From Streptomyces sp. AV19 (GTDB taxonomy: Bacteria; Actinomycetota; Actinomycetes; Streptomycetales; Streptomycetaceae), in assembly GCF_015999245.1 (NCBI RefSeq), contig NZ_JAEAMR010000015.1:85313-123908 (forward strand): a stretch of DNA of 38,596 nt, given 5' to 3'. The position numbers and the translations under genes were made by a program. Positions within the stretch are counted from its first letter, which is position 1. Every line of letters begins with the position of its first letter. Positions 15,843 to 23,637 of this stretch are shown piece by piece. A model generated the notes under the pieces. It saw nothing but the letters and a program-made list of their open reading frames with translations, was not told the DNA's origin and did not search any database.

Positions 15843-16627
15843 ACGGCCTTCTTCCGGGTGAGGGCGGCGTCGAAGAGGAGGTTGGTGCCGAGCGACAGGG
15901 CCACGACGAGGGCCGCGGGGACGGCGACGGCCCAGGGCTGGAGGGCGAGTCCGGCGCGGTTGCGGTCGACCATGACCGCCCAGTCGGCGGCGTCGGGCGC
16001 CACGCCGACGCCCAGGAAGGCCGCTGTGCCGACCAGGTAGAGCGCGCCCGTCAGCCGGACGCCCGCGTCGGTGACGAGCGTGCGGAGCGTGGCGCGGGCG
16101 ACGTGGCCGAGCGCCACGCGGGCCCAGGTCTCGCCCTGCATGCGCAGCGCCTCGACGGCGGGGCGGGACGCCGCGCCGGCGGCGGCCGCGCGGACGACCC
16201 GGGCGGCATCCGGGACGGCGACGAGGGCGACGAGCAGGGCGATCCCGGCGGGGCCCGGGTCGAGGAAGGCGGCCGCCAGGAGGATCAGCAGGAGGGAGGG
16301 GACGGCGAGGAGGACGTCCAGGGGGCGGGTCAGGAGTTCCTCCAGCCAGGCCCGGCGGGTGAGGGCCGCGGCGAGGCCGACGGGCAGGGCGACGGCGTAG
16401 GTCAGCGCGGTGGCGGTGAGGGCCACGAGGACCACCGACCGCCCGCCGAGCAGGACTTGGCGCAGGACGTCCCGGCCGGTGAAGTCCGTGCCCAGCCAGT
16501 GGCCGTCGCCGGTGGTGAAGGAGGTGCCGCGCGGGCCGGCCTCGCCCACGAGGAGCGGGCCGCACAGCGCGAGGAACAGCGGGACGGCGACGACGGCCGC
16601 GCCCGGCGCGAAGCGCCGTGCTCTCAT
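15839..16627 (-). CDS. ABC importer permease, DppC/OppC/NikC type
   Basis: A 262-residue inner-membrane permease. It opens with one hydrophobic segment, 'VVAVPLFLALCGPLL', then 'GTDFTGRDVLRQVLLGGRSVV', the typical DppC-type entry to the core. Five further helices follow, with the EAA-like loop 'EALRMQGETWARVALGHVARATLRTL' that docks on the ATPase. The segment 'GVAPDAADWAVMV' resembles the conserved 'GLGVQPPxPxWGxml' region of OppC proteins. Its start overlaps the previous permease stop and its stop overlaps the ATPase start, each by four bases. Confidence 0.92.
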   Translation of the reverse strand: MRARRFAPGAAVVAVPLFLALCGPLLVGEAGPRGTSFTTGDGHWLGTDFTGRDVLRQVLLGGRSVVLVALTATALTYAVALPVGLAAALTRRAWLEELLTRPLDVLLAVPSLLLILLAAAFLDPGPAGIALLVALVAVPDAARVVRAAAAGAASRPAVEALRMQGETWARVALGHVARATLRTLVTDAGVRLTGALYLVGTAAFLGVGVAPDAADWAVMVDRNRAGLALQPWAVAVPAALVVALSLGTNLLFDAALTRKKAV

Positions 16628-17577
16628 GCCGCCACCCCCGCCCGCGGCGCGAAGCGCCGGACCGCCGCGTCGGCCGCCAGGTTGACGGTGACGGCCACGG
16701 CGCCGAAGAGGACGGCGAGGCCCTGGACGACGGGGATGTCGCGGTGGGCGACCGCCGTCATCAGCAGCGTCCCCAGCCCCGGGATCGCGTACAGCGCCTC
16801 GACCACGACGACGCCGCACAGCAGCCAGTCGGCCGTCCGCGCCAGGTGCTGGGCGGCGGGGGCGGCGGCGTTGGGGAGGGCGTGGGCCAGGTGGACGCGG
16901 GTCGCGGACAGGCCGCAGCGGCGGGCGTGGGCCACGTACGGGGACGCCAGCGCGTCGATCATCCCGGCGCGCACCAGGCGGCTCAGGGAGCACACGGGAC
17001 GCGCCAGCAGCAGGGCCACGGGGAGGACGAGGACGGCCGGGTGGCCGAGCAGGTCGCCGGGGTCGTGGCCGACCGCCGTGGGCGGCAGCCAGTCCAGGCG
17101 CAGGGCGAAGACGGTGATCAGCAGGGCGCCCAGGGCGAATTCGGGTGCCGCGTACACGGTCAGGGTCACGGCGCTGATCGTCCTGTCCACGCGTCCGCCC
17201 TCGCGGCGGGCGGCCAGGACGCCGAGGCCGACGCCGGCGGGGACGAGCAGGGCCAGGGTGATCGCCGCGAGGAGGACGGTGGGGCCGAGCGCGGCGGTGA
17301 TCTCGCCGGTGACCGGACGGCCGGAGGCCAGGGAGGTGCCCAGGTCGCCCCGGAGGAGGGCGAGGAAGCGCTCGGTCAGGCGCTCGTGCGCCGGGCGGTC
17401 CAGGTGCAGCGCCTCGCGCAGCGCGGCGAGGCGGGCCGGGTCGGGGTCGTCGCCCGCGAGGGCCACGGCCGCGTCGCCCGGCAGTGCCTCGGTCAGGGCC
17501 GCGACGAGGAGGACGACGGCGGCGATCTGGCCGGCGCCGGTCAGCAGCCGGCGCGTCCACCAGTGGGCCGCCGTCAC
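16624..17577 (-). CDS. ABC importer permease, DppB/OppB/NikB type
   Basis: A 317-residue permease with the OppB plan: an N-terminal helix (about 13-30), a large periplasmic loop rich in 'DPDPARLAALREALHLDRPAHERL', 'GDLGTSLASGRPV' before the core, then five helices. The coupling loop is 'DALASPYVAHARRCGLSATRVHLAHALPNA', and 'EALYAIPGLGTLLMTAVAHRDIPVVQG' closes the core as in family members. The GTG start at 17577 overlaps the binding-protein stop in GTGA, so translation is coupled. Together with the next permease it forms the channel. Confidence 0.93.
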   Translation of the reverse strand: MTAAHWWTRRLLTGAGQIAAVVLLVAALTEALPGDAAVALAGDDPDPARLAALREALHLDRPAHERLTERFLALLRGDLGTSLASGRPVTGEITAALGPTVLLAAITLALLVPAGVGLGVLAARREGGRVDRTISAVTLTVYAAPEFALGALLITVFALRLDWLPPTAVGHDPGDLLGHPAVLVLPVALLLARPVCSLSRLVRAGMIDALASPYVAHARRCGLSATRVHLAHALPNAAAPAAQHLARTADWLLCGVVVVEALYAIPGLGTLLMTAVAHRDIPVVQGLAVLFGAVAVTVNLAADAAVRRFAPRAGVAA

Positions 17578-19130
17578 GCCAGCCACACGCGGTCGAAGCG
17601 GGCCCAGTCCAGGGTGTTGGCGGGCGCGTCGCGGGCGACGCCGCGCAGGCGGCGGTCGGTGCCGACGATCCAGTCGGCGAACCCCCAGACGAGGAAGCCG
17701 CCTTCGGTGTGCAGGGTGCGCTGCATCTCCGCGTAGATCCCCTCGCGGGCGGCGGGCTCCGGGGTCGACTGGAGGCGCCGGTAGAGGTCGTCGAAGTCGC
17801 GCCGGCGCCAGTGGGTGGCGTTGGTGGTGGAGTCGGTGAGCAGCCGCTGGGAGACGTGGGACTCGATGGGCATCGCGCCGGAGCGGTACGCGGCGATCGT
17901 GCCGGAGTCGAGGATGTCCTTCCAGTAGCTGTCCTTGCTGCCGGTGCGGACGGTGATCGTGACGCCTGCCTTGGCGGCCTGGTCGCGGAAGATGCCTGCG
18001 GCCTCGGTGAGTCCGGCGGCGACCGGGGAGGTGTCCAGGGTGACGCGCAGGTCCTCGCGGCCCGCCTGTTTCAGCAGCGCGCGGGCCCGGTCGAGGTCCT
18101 GCTCGCGCTGCGGGAGGGACGCGGCGTAGTGCGCGTACCCCTTGCCGAAGAGGTCGTTGCCGGTCTCGCCCGCGCCGGACAGGGCCCCGGCGACGAGTTC
18201 GCGGCGGTCGGCGATGAGGAAGAACGCCCGGCGGACGCGGGGGTCGTCGAAGGGGGCGCGGTCGGTCTTCATCGCGAAGCCCTGCATGGCGCTGTTGCGC
18301 AGCCGGACGATGTCGACGCGGCCGTTGCGCGCGTGGGCGCGGGCGGTGGCGGGCGAGAGTTCGTGCGCGTAGTGGACCTGGCCGCCGAGCAGGGCGCTCA
18401 CGCGGGCCGGCTCCTCGTCGGCGACGAGGATTTCGAGCTGCTCGATGTGCGGGGCGCCGTCCCAGTAGTCGCTGTTGCGACGGAAGAGGGCGGAGCGGCC
18501 CGGGGTGAAGGAGACGTGACGGAAGGGGCCGGAGCCGATGGGATGGCGGTCGGGGTCGAAGTTTTTCATGGGGACGATGTACGCGCCGAACGCTGCCAGG
18601 ACGTTGGGGAATTCGGCGGTCGGGCGCTTGAGCCGGAAGTCGATGGTGCGGGGGTTGACGGCGCGGCTGGCGGTGAGGTCGATGGGTTCGAGAGACGCCT
18701 TGGCGCGGTACGCCTGCCCGGGGTCCGCGATGCGGCGGTAACTGTGGAGGACGTCCTCGGCCGTGACGGGGCGGCCGTCGTGGAACTCCGCGGGGCGGAG
18801 GGTGACGGTCCAGCGGTCGAGGGTTTTGTTGGGCTCCCAGCGGGTGGCGAGGCGGGGGCGGGGGGTCATGTCGGAGCCGAAGTCGGCGAGTTTGTCGAAG
18901 AGGGCCTTGGCGCGGGCGGCGTCGGCGAAGAGGTTGCCCTTGTGGGGGTCGAGGGATTCGGCGGGGCCGGCGCCGGGGAAGGTGGCGCGGAGGTGGCCGC
19001 CGTTGGTCGGCTTGCCGTTGTCGGCGGCGCGACCGCCGTCGCCGGGGCTGCCGCCGCAGCCGGTGAGGGTGAGGGCGGCTGCGCCACCGGTGGCTACGGC
19101 TGTGGTGAGGAAGTGGCGGCGGGTGGGCAT
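17574..19130 (-). CDS. Solute-binding lipoprotein, SBP family 5 (Opp/Dpp/Nik)
   Basis: A 518-residue extracytoplasmic binding protein. The N-terminus 'RRHFLTTAVATGGAAALTLTGC' combines a twin-arginine motif with a lipobox (LTGC), so it is likely a TAT-exported lipoprotein. Family 5 markers include 'LRPAEFHDGRPVTAEDVLHSYRRI', 'IGSGPFRHVSFTPG', 'RNSDYWDGAP' and 'DDPRVRRAFFLIADRRELV'. Ligands of this family include peptides, nickel and metallophore complexes; specificity cannot be read here. 'aaggagaa' precedes the ATG. It is the first gene of the importer operon and lies about 410 bp downstream, on the same strand, of the biosynthetic operon ending at 19540, from which it is separated by a long inverted repeat. 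Confidence 0.94.
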   Translation of the reverse strand: MPTRRHFLTTAVATGGAAALTLTGCGGSPGDGGRAADNGKPTNGGHLRATFPGAGPAESLDPHKGNLFADAARAKALFDKLADFGSDMTPRPRLATRWEPNKTLDRWTVTLRPAEFHDGRPVTAEDVLHSYRRIADPGQAYRAKASLEPIDLTASRAVNPRTIDFRLKRPTAEFPNVLAAFGAYIVPMKNFDPDRHPIGSGPFRHVSFTPGRSALFRRNSDYWDGAPHIEQLEILVADEEPARVSALLGGQVHYAHELSPATARAHARNGRVDIVRLRNSAMQGFAMKTDRAPFDDPRVRRAFFLIADRRELVAGALSGAGETGNDLFGKGYAHYAASLPQREQDLDRARALLKQAGREDLRVTLDTSPVAAGLTEAAGIFRDQAAKAGVTITVRTGSKDSYWKDILDSGTIAAYRSGAMPIESHVSQRLLTDSTTNATHWRRRDFDDLYRRLQSTPEPAAREGIYAEMQRTLHTEGGFLVWGFADWIVGTDRRLRGVARDAPANTLDWARFDRVWLA

Positions 19131-19141
19131 GGGTTCTCCTT

Positions 19142-19161
19142 GGGGTGGGTGGGTGGGCGGG
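19142..19161 (+). other. G-quadruplex-type G-run cluster upstream of the binding-protein gene
   Basis: On the plus strand, five runs of three or four G are separated by single bases (gggg-t-ggg-t-ggg-t-ggg-c-ggg), with more G-runs to about 19215. For the minus-strand gene this is the template strand, just upstream of its ribosome-binding site. The pattern meets the usual criteria for a DNA G-quadruplex; a regulatory role is unproven. Confidence 0.45.
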
Positions 19162-19229
19162 TGAGGGGTCAGGGTGCGGGTTCGGGGGCGCGGGTTCGGG
19201 GGGCGCGGGGCGCGGTAGTTCGCCCCCGG

Positions 19230-19522
19230 CCCGCCCTTTCACCGTTTCTTCGGGGCTCCGCCCCGGGCCCGGGCGCGGCTCCGCCGCGCGGAGGGCGGGG
19301 GCTTCGCCCCCTGCGCCCCCACCGGGGCTTCGCCCCTGGACCCCTCTTCGGGGCTCCGCCCCGGACCCCGCAACCGCGCTCCGCGCGGTTGTCCTCAAGC
19401 GCCGGACGGGCTGGATTCGTGCCCGGGCGCGCATTTCAGCCCGTCCGGCGTTTGAGGACGAGCGGCGAAGCCGCGATACGGGGCCCGGGGCGGAGCCCCG
19501 GAAGAAACGGTGAAAGGGCGGG
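19230..19522. repeat. Long inverted repeat, intergenic repeat copy 2
   Basis: The outer arms 19230-19270 and 19481-19522 are complementary over 41 bp, apart from one extra G in the right arm. Inner arms 19391-19413 and 19437-19459 pair over 23 bp with one G-T pair. The right half matches the element at the window start. The whole structure would fold into a very stable cruciform or hairpin after the methyltransferase stop and before the importer operon. A terminator or processing role is plausible. No transposase or coding sequence is present. Confidence 0.8.
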
Positions 19523-19539
19523 ACCGGGGCACAACACCC

Positions 19540-20313
19540 TCACATCCGCATCACCACCACGTGCAGACGGTCCCCGTCAACACCCCCGCCCCCAGCCCCC
19601 TCCACCCGCGGCCCCGGCCCGTCATGCAACTCCAGCACCCGGAACCCCCGCACCCCCAGCACGTACCGCAACTCCTGCGGAAACAGCAGCCGCCAAGCCG
19701 ACCGCTGCTCCACCCCCGCCACCGACCCGTCGTCCGCCGACCACACCCGCCGACGCCGCAGCAACTGCGCCGCCCGGTCCACGGACAGCGTCGTCTCGTG
19801 CCCGTACGTGACACCCCGCCACGCGAACTCCCCGCGCACCGGCGCGTCCAGCAGCTCCGTCCGGCCCAGGAAGAACGCCCCGTTCCGCATCTCGGCGACG
19901 AGCACTCCGCCCGGCACGAGGGCGGCCCGGCAGGACGCCAGCATGCCGTCCAGCTCCTCGTTCGTGTGGCAGTACAGGAACGCGCTGTCCAGGCAGACGA
20001 CCGCGTCGAACGCCCCCTCCCCGAGGTCGAAGTCGCGCAGATCGGCGCGGACGTACGACGGGCCCGGGTGACGCGCCCGCGCGTACGCCAGCATCTCCTC
20101 GGACAGGTCCGCGCCCACGACCCGGCGCCCCGCCACCCCGTGCAGCCACGCCGCGTCGCGGCCCGTCCCGCACCCCAGGTCCAGCACCCGCCGCCCCGCC
20201 CCGTACCGCCGCAGGCAGTCCTCCGCCCAGCGGGCGGCCACCCGGTCCGGGTCGGGGAACCGGGCCTCGTACAGTTCCGGGTGATCGGTGAGGAAATTCG
20301 AAGCGCCGCTCAT
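19540..20313 (-). CDS. Class I SAM-dependent methyltransferase (last gene of biosynthetic operon)
   Basis: A 257-residue Rossmann-fold methyltransferase. Motif I 'VLDLGCGTGRDAAWL' is at about 43-57, 'VVGADLSEEMLAYARARHPG' supplies the acidic ribose-binding residue, 'FDAVVCLDSAFLYCHTNEEL' is the post-II/motif III region, and 'ALVPGGVLVAEMRNG' is motif IV. It is a small-molecule type; the atom methylated (N, O or C) is unknown. The ATG overlaps the MFS stop by four bases, so it is translated as part of the upstream six-gene unit. By context it tailors the compound made by the ligase, PLP enzyme and epimerase. Confidence 0.9.
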   Translation of the reverse strand: MSGASNFLTDHPELYEARFPDPDRVAARWAEDCLRRYGAGRRVLDLGCGTGRDAAWLHGVAGRRVVGADLSEEMLAYARARHPGPSYVRADLRDFDLGEGAFDAVVCLDSAFLYCHTNEELDGMLASCRAALVPGGVLVAEMRNGAFFLGRTELLDAPVRGEFAWRGVTYGHETTLSVDRAAQLLRRRRVWSADDGSVAGVEQRSAWRLLFPQELRYVLGVRGFRVLELHDGPGPRVEGAGGGGVDGDRLHVVVMRM

Positions 20314-21500
20314 GCGCCCACCGCCAGGGGGACGGCGTTCCGGCGGCGGAGTACGCCGACGGCCGCAGCGGAAACCACGCCCAGCAGGACACAGCAGCCC
20401 CACGGCACCCATTCCCGGCCCGTGTCCATCGCCCGGCCGACCACCGCGTTGCCGACGGCGGCCGCGACGCCCGACACGACGTAGAACGCGCCGAAGTACG
20501 TCCCGGTCAGCTCGGGCCGGCCGAAGTCCGGTACGAGCTCCATGACGAACGGCTGGGCCACCATCACCCCGAGGTACAGCAGCAGCGCGCTCATGAGCAC
20601 CGGCAGCGGCCCCGCCGCCACCATCGGCGGCACGAACGCGGTCCCCATCAGCAGCAGCCCGATCCCGATCCAGCCGACCCGCGAACCCCGGGACTTCAGC
20701 GCGGCCGTGATGCGTACCTGGAACGTCAGGTTGACCAGCGTCCCCACCAGGAACAGCATCCCGGCCGCCCCCTCCCACCCCGTCGCGCGCCGAGCGCCGT
20801 CCGGCAGCAGCAGATACAGCTGGTTCTCCAGCGTGAACATCCCGACCATGGCGAGCGAGAACGCCAGGAACCGCCGGTCGCGCGCGACTTCGCGCCAGTC
20901 GGCGAGGACGGAGCCGCCCGTCGGCGACGGCTCCCGCGCCGGCAGGACGAGCGCCTGGGCGACGGTCAGCAGCCCGAACAGTGCCGCGGCGGTCAGCGCG
21001 GAGACCCGGAAGTCGACGAGGAGCAGCAGGCTGCCGAGCAGCGGCCCGAGCAGGGCGCCCGCGGTGGCGAACACGTTGAAGAGGGCGAACGCCTCGGCCT
21101 TGCGCTCCCCCGCCTCCCGCGCGAGGTAGGCGCGGACGGCGGGGTTGAACAGCGCCCCGGCCAGCCCGCTGAGCACGGACGCGGCGAGGAGGATCGCCAG
21201 TCCGTCCCCGAGGGCGAACAGCGCGAAGCCGACGGTGCGCAGGGCGCATCCGGCGATGATGACGCCCCGGGCGCCGAGCCGGTCGGCGGCCGAGCCGCCC
21301 AGGATGAAGAGCCCCTGCTGGCTGAGGTTGCGGACGCCGAGGACGATGCCGACGGCGGCGGCCGACATGCCGAGGTCCTGGCCGAGGTGGGTGGCGAGGT
21401 AGGGGATGAGGAGGTAGAAGCCGGTGTTGACGCCGAGCTGGTTGACCAGCAGGAGGCGTATCGCGGGCGGGAAGCCGCGTATTTCGTGCCAGGTCTTCAC
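20310..21500 (-). CDS. MFS exporter within the biosynthetic operon
   Basis: A 396-residue major-facilitator transporter with twelve likely helices. The loop 2-3 region reads 'GIVLGVRNLSQQGLFILGGSAADRLGARGVI', carrying the family 'G-x3-D-R-x-G' signature. The middle loop is short and charged ('REPSPTGGSVLADWREVARDRRF'), and the second half begins 'LAFSLAMVGMFTLENQLYLLLP'. It has no substrate-specific motif. The GTG start overlaps the epimerase stop (GTGA). Its place between biosynthetic genes suggests it exports their product, like MFS exporters in siderophore and staphylopine clusters. That analogy is inference. Confidence 0.92.
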   Translation of the reverse strand: MKTWHEIRGFPPAIRLLLVNQLGVNTGFYLLIPYLATHLGQDLGMSAAAVGIVLGVRNLSQQGLFILGGSAADRLGARGVIIAGCALRTVGFALFALGDGLAILLAASVLSGLAGALFNPAVRAYLAREAGERKAEAFALFNVFATAGALLGPLLGSLLLLVDFRVSALTAAALFGLLTVAQALVLPAREPSPTGGSVLADWREVARDRRFLAFSLAMVGMFTLENQLYLLLPDGARRATGWEGAAGMLFLVGTLVNLTFQVRITAALKSRGSRVGWIGIGLLLMGTAFVPPMVAAGPLPVLMSALLLYLGVMVAQPFVMELVPDFGRPELTGTYFGAFYVVSGVAAAVGNAVVGRAMDTGREWVPWGCCVLLGVVSAAAVGVLRRRNAVPLAVGA

Positions 21501-22558
21501 GGTGCGGTCGCTCCTGAGTCGGATATTTCGTGGACGCCGAGTCCGGGGGCGCGTCCGGCCCGGACCGTGCCGTCGGTGCCGCCGATCCCCCGCCAGGGGT
21601 CGTGCGCGAGCAGCAGGTGTCCGTCGAGGTCGGCCCAGCGGGCGCGGCCGGCGAGGTGGACGGCGGGGGCGATGCCCAGCGAACTGGCGGTCAGGCAGCC
21701 GAGCATGAGACCGGTGCCGCTGCCGTCCAGCAGCTCGGCGATGCGCAGGGCGGCGTACGGGCCGCCGCACTTGGCGAGTTTGACGTTGATGCCGTGGACG
21801 CGTCCGGCGAGGCGGCGGGCGTCCTCCGGGCCGGCGGCGTCCTCGTCGGCGACGACCGGCAGCGGTGAGCGCTCGGCGAGCCGGGCGAGCGCCTCGGGAT
21901 CGCCCGGGACCGTCGGCTGTTCGACCGCCTCGACACCCAACTCGGCGAAGCGCGGCAGCAGTTCACGGGCCTGGGGCGGCGTCCAGGCGCCATTGGGGTC
22001 GAGGAGGAGCCGGGCGCGGGGCGCGGCGGCGGCGACGGCCCGGACGCGGTCCAGGTCGTCCAGCGGATCCGGGGTTCCGGCCTTGACCTTGAGTACCGTG
22101 AAGCCGGCTTCGGCCAGGCGGCGGGCGTGCGACGCGGCCCGTTCGGCGTCCATGATGCCCAGCGTCCGGGCCGTGGCGACGGCCGGCGGCTCCTCGTCAC
22201 CGAGCAGGCGGTGCACGGGAGTTCCGGTGAGCTTGCCGGCGAGGTCGAGCAGGGCGGACTCGACGGCCGCGGCGACGATCGGCGGGGTGCCGTCGGGCAG
22301 CAGCCCGCCGTCGCGGGCGGCGTCCAGGGCGTCGCCCGGGGCGTCGAAGCGCTGCAACTCACCGGCGGCACACGCCAGTTCGCGCTGCACGGCGGCCGTG
22401 TCGAGCCCGTAGTGGACGCTGGTCACCGCCTCGCCGTGGCCGCGCACCCCGTCGTGCCCGACCGTCAGCCACACCGCGTCGCGGGCGGCCATCACGGAGC
22501 GGGAGATGCGCAGGGGTTCGGCGAGGTGGAGCCGGGTCGTACGCAGGGAGGTCCTCAC
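21497..22558 (-). CDS. Enolase-superfamily dipeptide epimerase-like enzyme
   Basis: A 353-residue TIM-barrel enzyme of the MLE subgroup. The catalytic features of L-Ala-D/L-Glu-type dipeptide epimerases are visible: 'FTVLKVKAG' (K-x-K base), 'LLLDPNGAW' (metal-binding Asp), 'VEQPTVPGD' (Glu), 'PVVADEDA' (Asp) and 'INVKLAKCGGPYAAL' (second Lys). Two lysines on opposite faces allow 1,1-proton transfer, i.e. epimerisation at an amino-acid alpha carbon, usually within a dipeptide. The GTG at 22558 overlaps the PLP gene stop (GTGA). Next to an ATP-grasp ligase, a dipeptide substrate made in the same operon is attractive. O-succinylbenzoate synthase and muconate cycloisomerase are less likely alternatives. 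Confidence 0.88.
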   Translation of the reverse strand: MRTSLRTTRLHLAEPLRISRSVMAARDAVWLTVGHDGVRGHGEAVTSVHYGLDTAAVQRELACAAGELQRFDAPGDALDAARDGGLLPDGTPPIVAAAVESALLDLAGKLTGTPVHRLLGDEEPPAVATARTLGIMDAERAASHARRLAEAGFTVLKVKAGTPDPLDDLDRVRAVAAAAPRARLLLDPNGAWTPPQARELLPRFAELGVEAVEQPTVPGDPEALARLAERSPLPVVADEDAAGPEDARRLAGRVHGINVKLAKCGGPYAALRIAELLDGSGTGLMLGCLTASSLGIAPAVHLAGRARWADLDGHLLLAHDPWRGIGGTDGTVRAGRAPGLGVHEISDSGATAP

Positions 22559-23637
22559 CGGTCGGTCTCTTCCTTCAGGAAACAGCGGGCGGGGTACGCG
22601 CACCGCGCCCACCCGGTGGCCTCCGCCGCCCGCGGGTGCGGGATCTCCACGGGCCGGGTGGCGGCCCCGGCGAGGTCCAGGCCGTGCGCGGTGGCGAAGT
22701 CGTCGTCGTAGACGGTGGACAGGTAGCGGTGCGGGCCGTCGGGGAAGACGGTGGCGACGACCGCGCCGGGGTGGACGCGGGCCGCCCAGGCGGCGACGAG
22801 GGCCGCGGCCCCGGTGGACCAGCCGCCGCTGACGAAGGCGCCGCGCGCCAGCCGGCGGCAGGCGGACGCGGCCTCGGCCGGCCCCACCCAGTGGACCTCG
22901 TCGAACGCCTCGTGGGCGACGTTGCGCGGGTGGATGCTGCTGCCGAGTCCGCGCATCAGGCGGGCCCGCGCGGGCTGTCCGAAGATGACGGAGCCGGTGG
23001 CGTCCACGCCGATGAGCCGCAGCCCGGGCCAGTGCCGGCGCAGCGGGCCGATCAGTCCGGCGCTGTGGCCGCCGGTGCCGACGCTGCAGACGAGGATGTC
23101 GAGGTGGTCGAGGCCGGCGGTCAGCTCGGCGGCGAGGGAGGCGTAACCGGCCGTGTTGTCGGGGTTGTTGTACTGGTCGGGCCAGTACGCGCCGGGCCGG
23201 CGGTCCAGCACCTCGCGCAGCCGGGCGAGGCGGGCGGCCTGCCAGCCGCCCTCGGCGGCGGGCCGGTCGACGATCTCCAGCTCGGCCCCGTGGGCGCGCA
23301 GGAGGCGGCGCATCGAGGGTTCGAGGCCGGTGTCGCCGACGAGGACGACGGGGTGGCCGAGGGCTTGTCCGGCGAAGGCGAGGCCGATGCCCAGGGTGCC
23401 GGAGGTGGACTCCACGACGGTGGCGCCGGGCCGCAGTTCGCCGCGTTCCCGGGCGCGGCCGAGCATGGACACGGCCGCGCGGGCCTTCATGCCCCCGGCG
23501 CCGAGCCCTTCGAGCTTGGCCCAGAACCCCGGGTGGGGCAGGGGCAGTTCGGTGGTGACGCGGGTGAGCGGGGTGCGGCCGACGAGCCCGAGCAGATCGT
23601 GGTTGGCGCGCGGGAGGGTGCGCAGGGCGGGGGTCAC
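22555..23637 (-). CDS. PLP-dependent cysteine-synthase-like enzyme (fold type II)
   Basis: A 360-residue PLP enzyme of the CysK/SbnA group, which replaces the beta-substituent of serine derivatives. Visible features: 'LVGRTPLTRV' start, Schiff-base Lys in 'GMKARAAVSML', 'WPDQYNNPDNTAGY', phosphate loop 'SVGTGGHSAGL' and the final 'SGGWSTGAAAL'. The substrate-binding loop, TSGNTG in most relatives, is 'STSGTLG' here, losing the Asn. The sulphur donor or nucleophile may therefore differ from that of a housekeeping cysteine synthase. Possible products include 2,3-diaminopropionate-type or other beta-substituted alanines; this is inference. GTG start with GTGA overlap to the previous gene; its stop overlaps the epimerase start. 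Confidence 0.88.
   Translation of the reverse strand: MTPALRTLPRANHDLLGLVGRTPLTRVTTELPLPHPGFWAKLEGLGAGGMKARAAVSMLGRARERGELRPGATVVESTSGTLGIGLAFAGQALGHPVVLVGDTGLEPSMRRLLRAHGAELEIVDRPAAEGGWQAARLARLREVLDRRPGAYWPDQYNNPDNTAGYASLAAELTAGLDHLDILVCSVGTGGHSAGLIGPLRRHWPGLRLIGVDATGSVIFGQPARARLMRGLGSSIHPRNVAHEAFDEVHWVGPAEAASACRRLARGAFVSGGWSTGAAALVAAWAARVHPGAVVATVFPDGPHRYLSTVYDDDFATAHGLDLAGAATRPVEIPHPRAAEATGWARCAYPARCFLKEETDR

Noticed and set aside
16624..19434. Single very long minus-strand frame covering permease and binding protein
   Set aside because: Only the last 317 codons (from GTG 17577) encode a permease; the rest is an out-of-frame shadow of the lipoprotein gene and repeat DNA.
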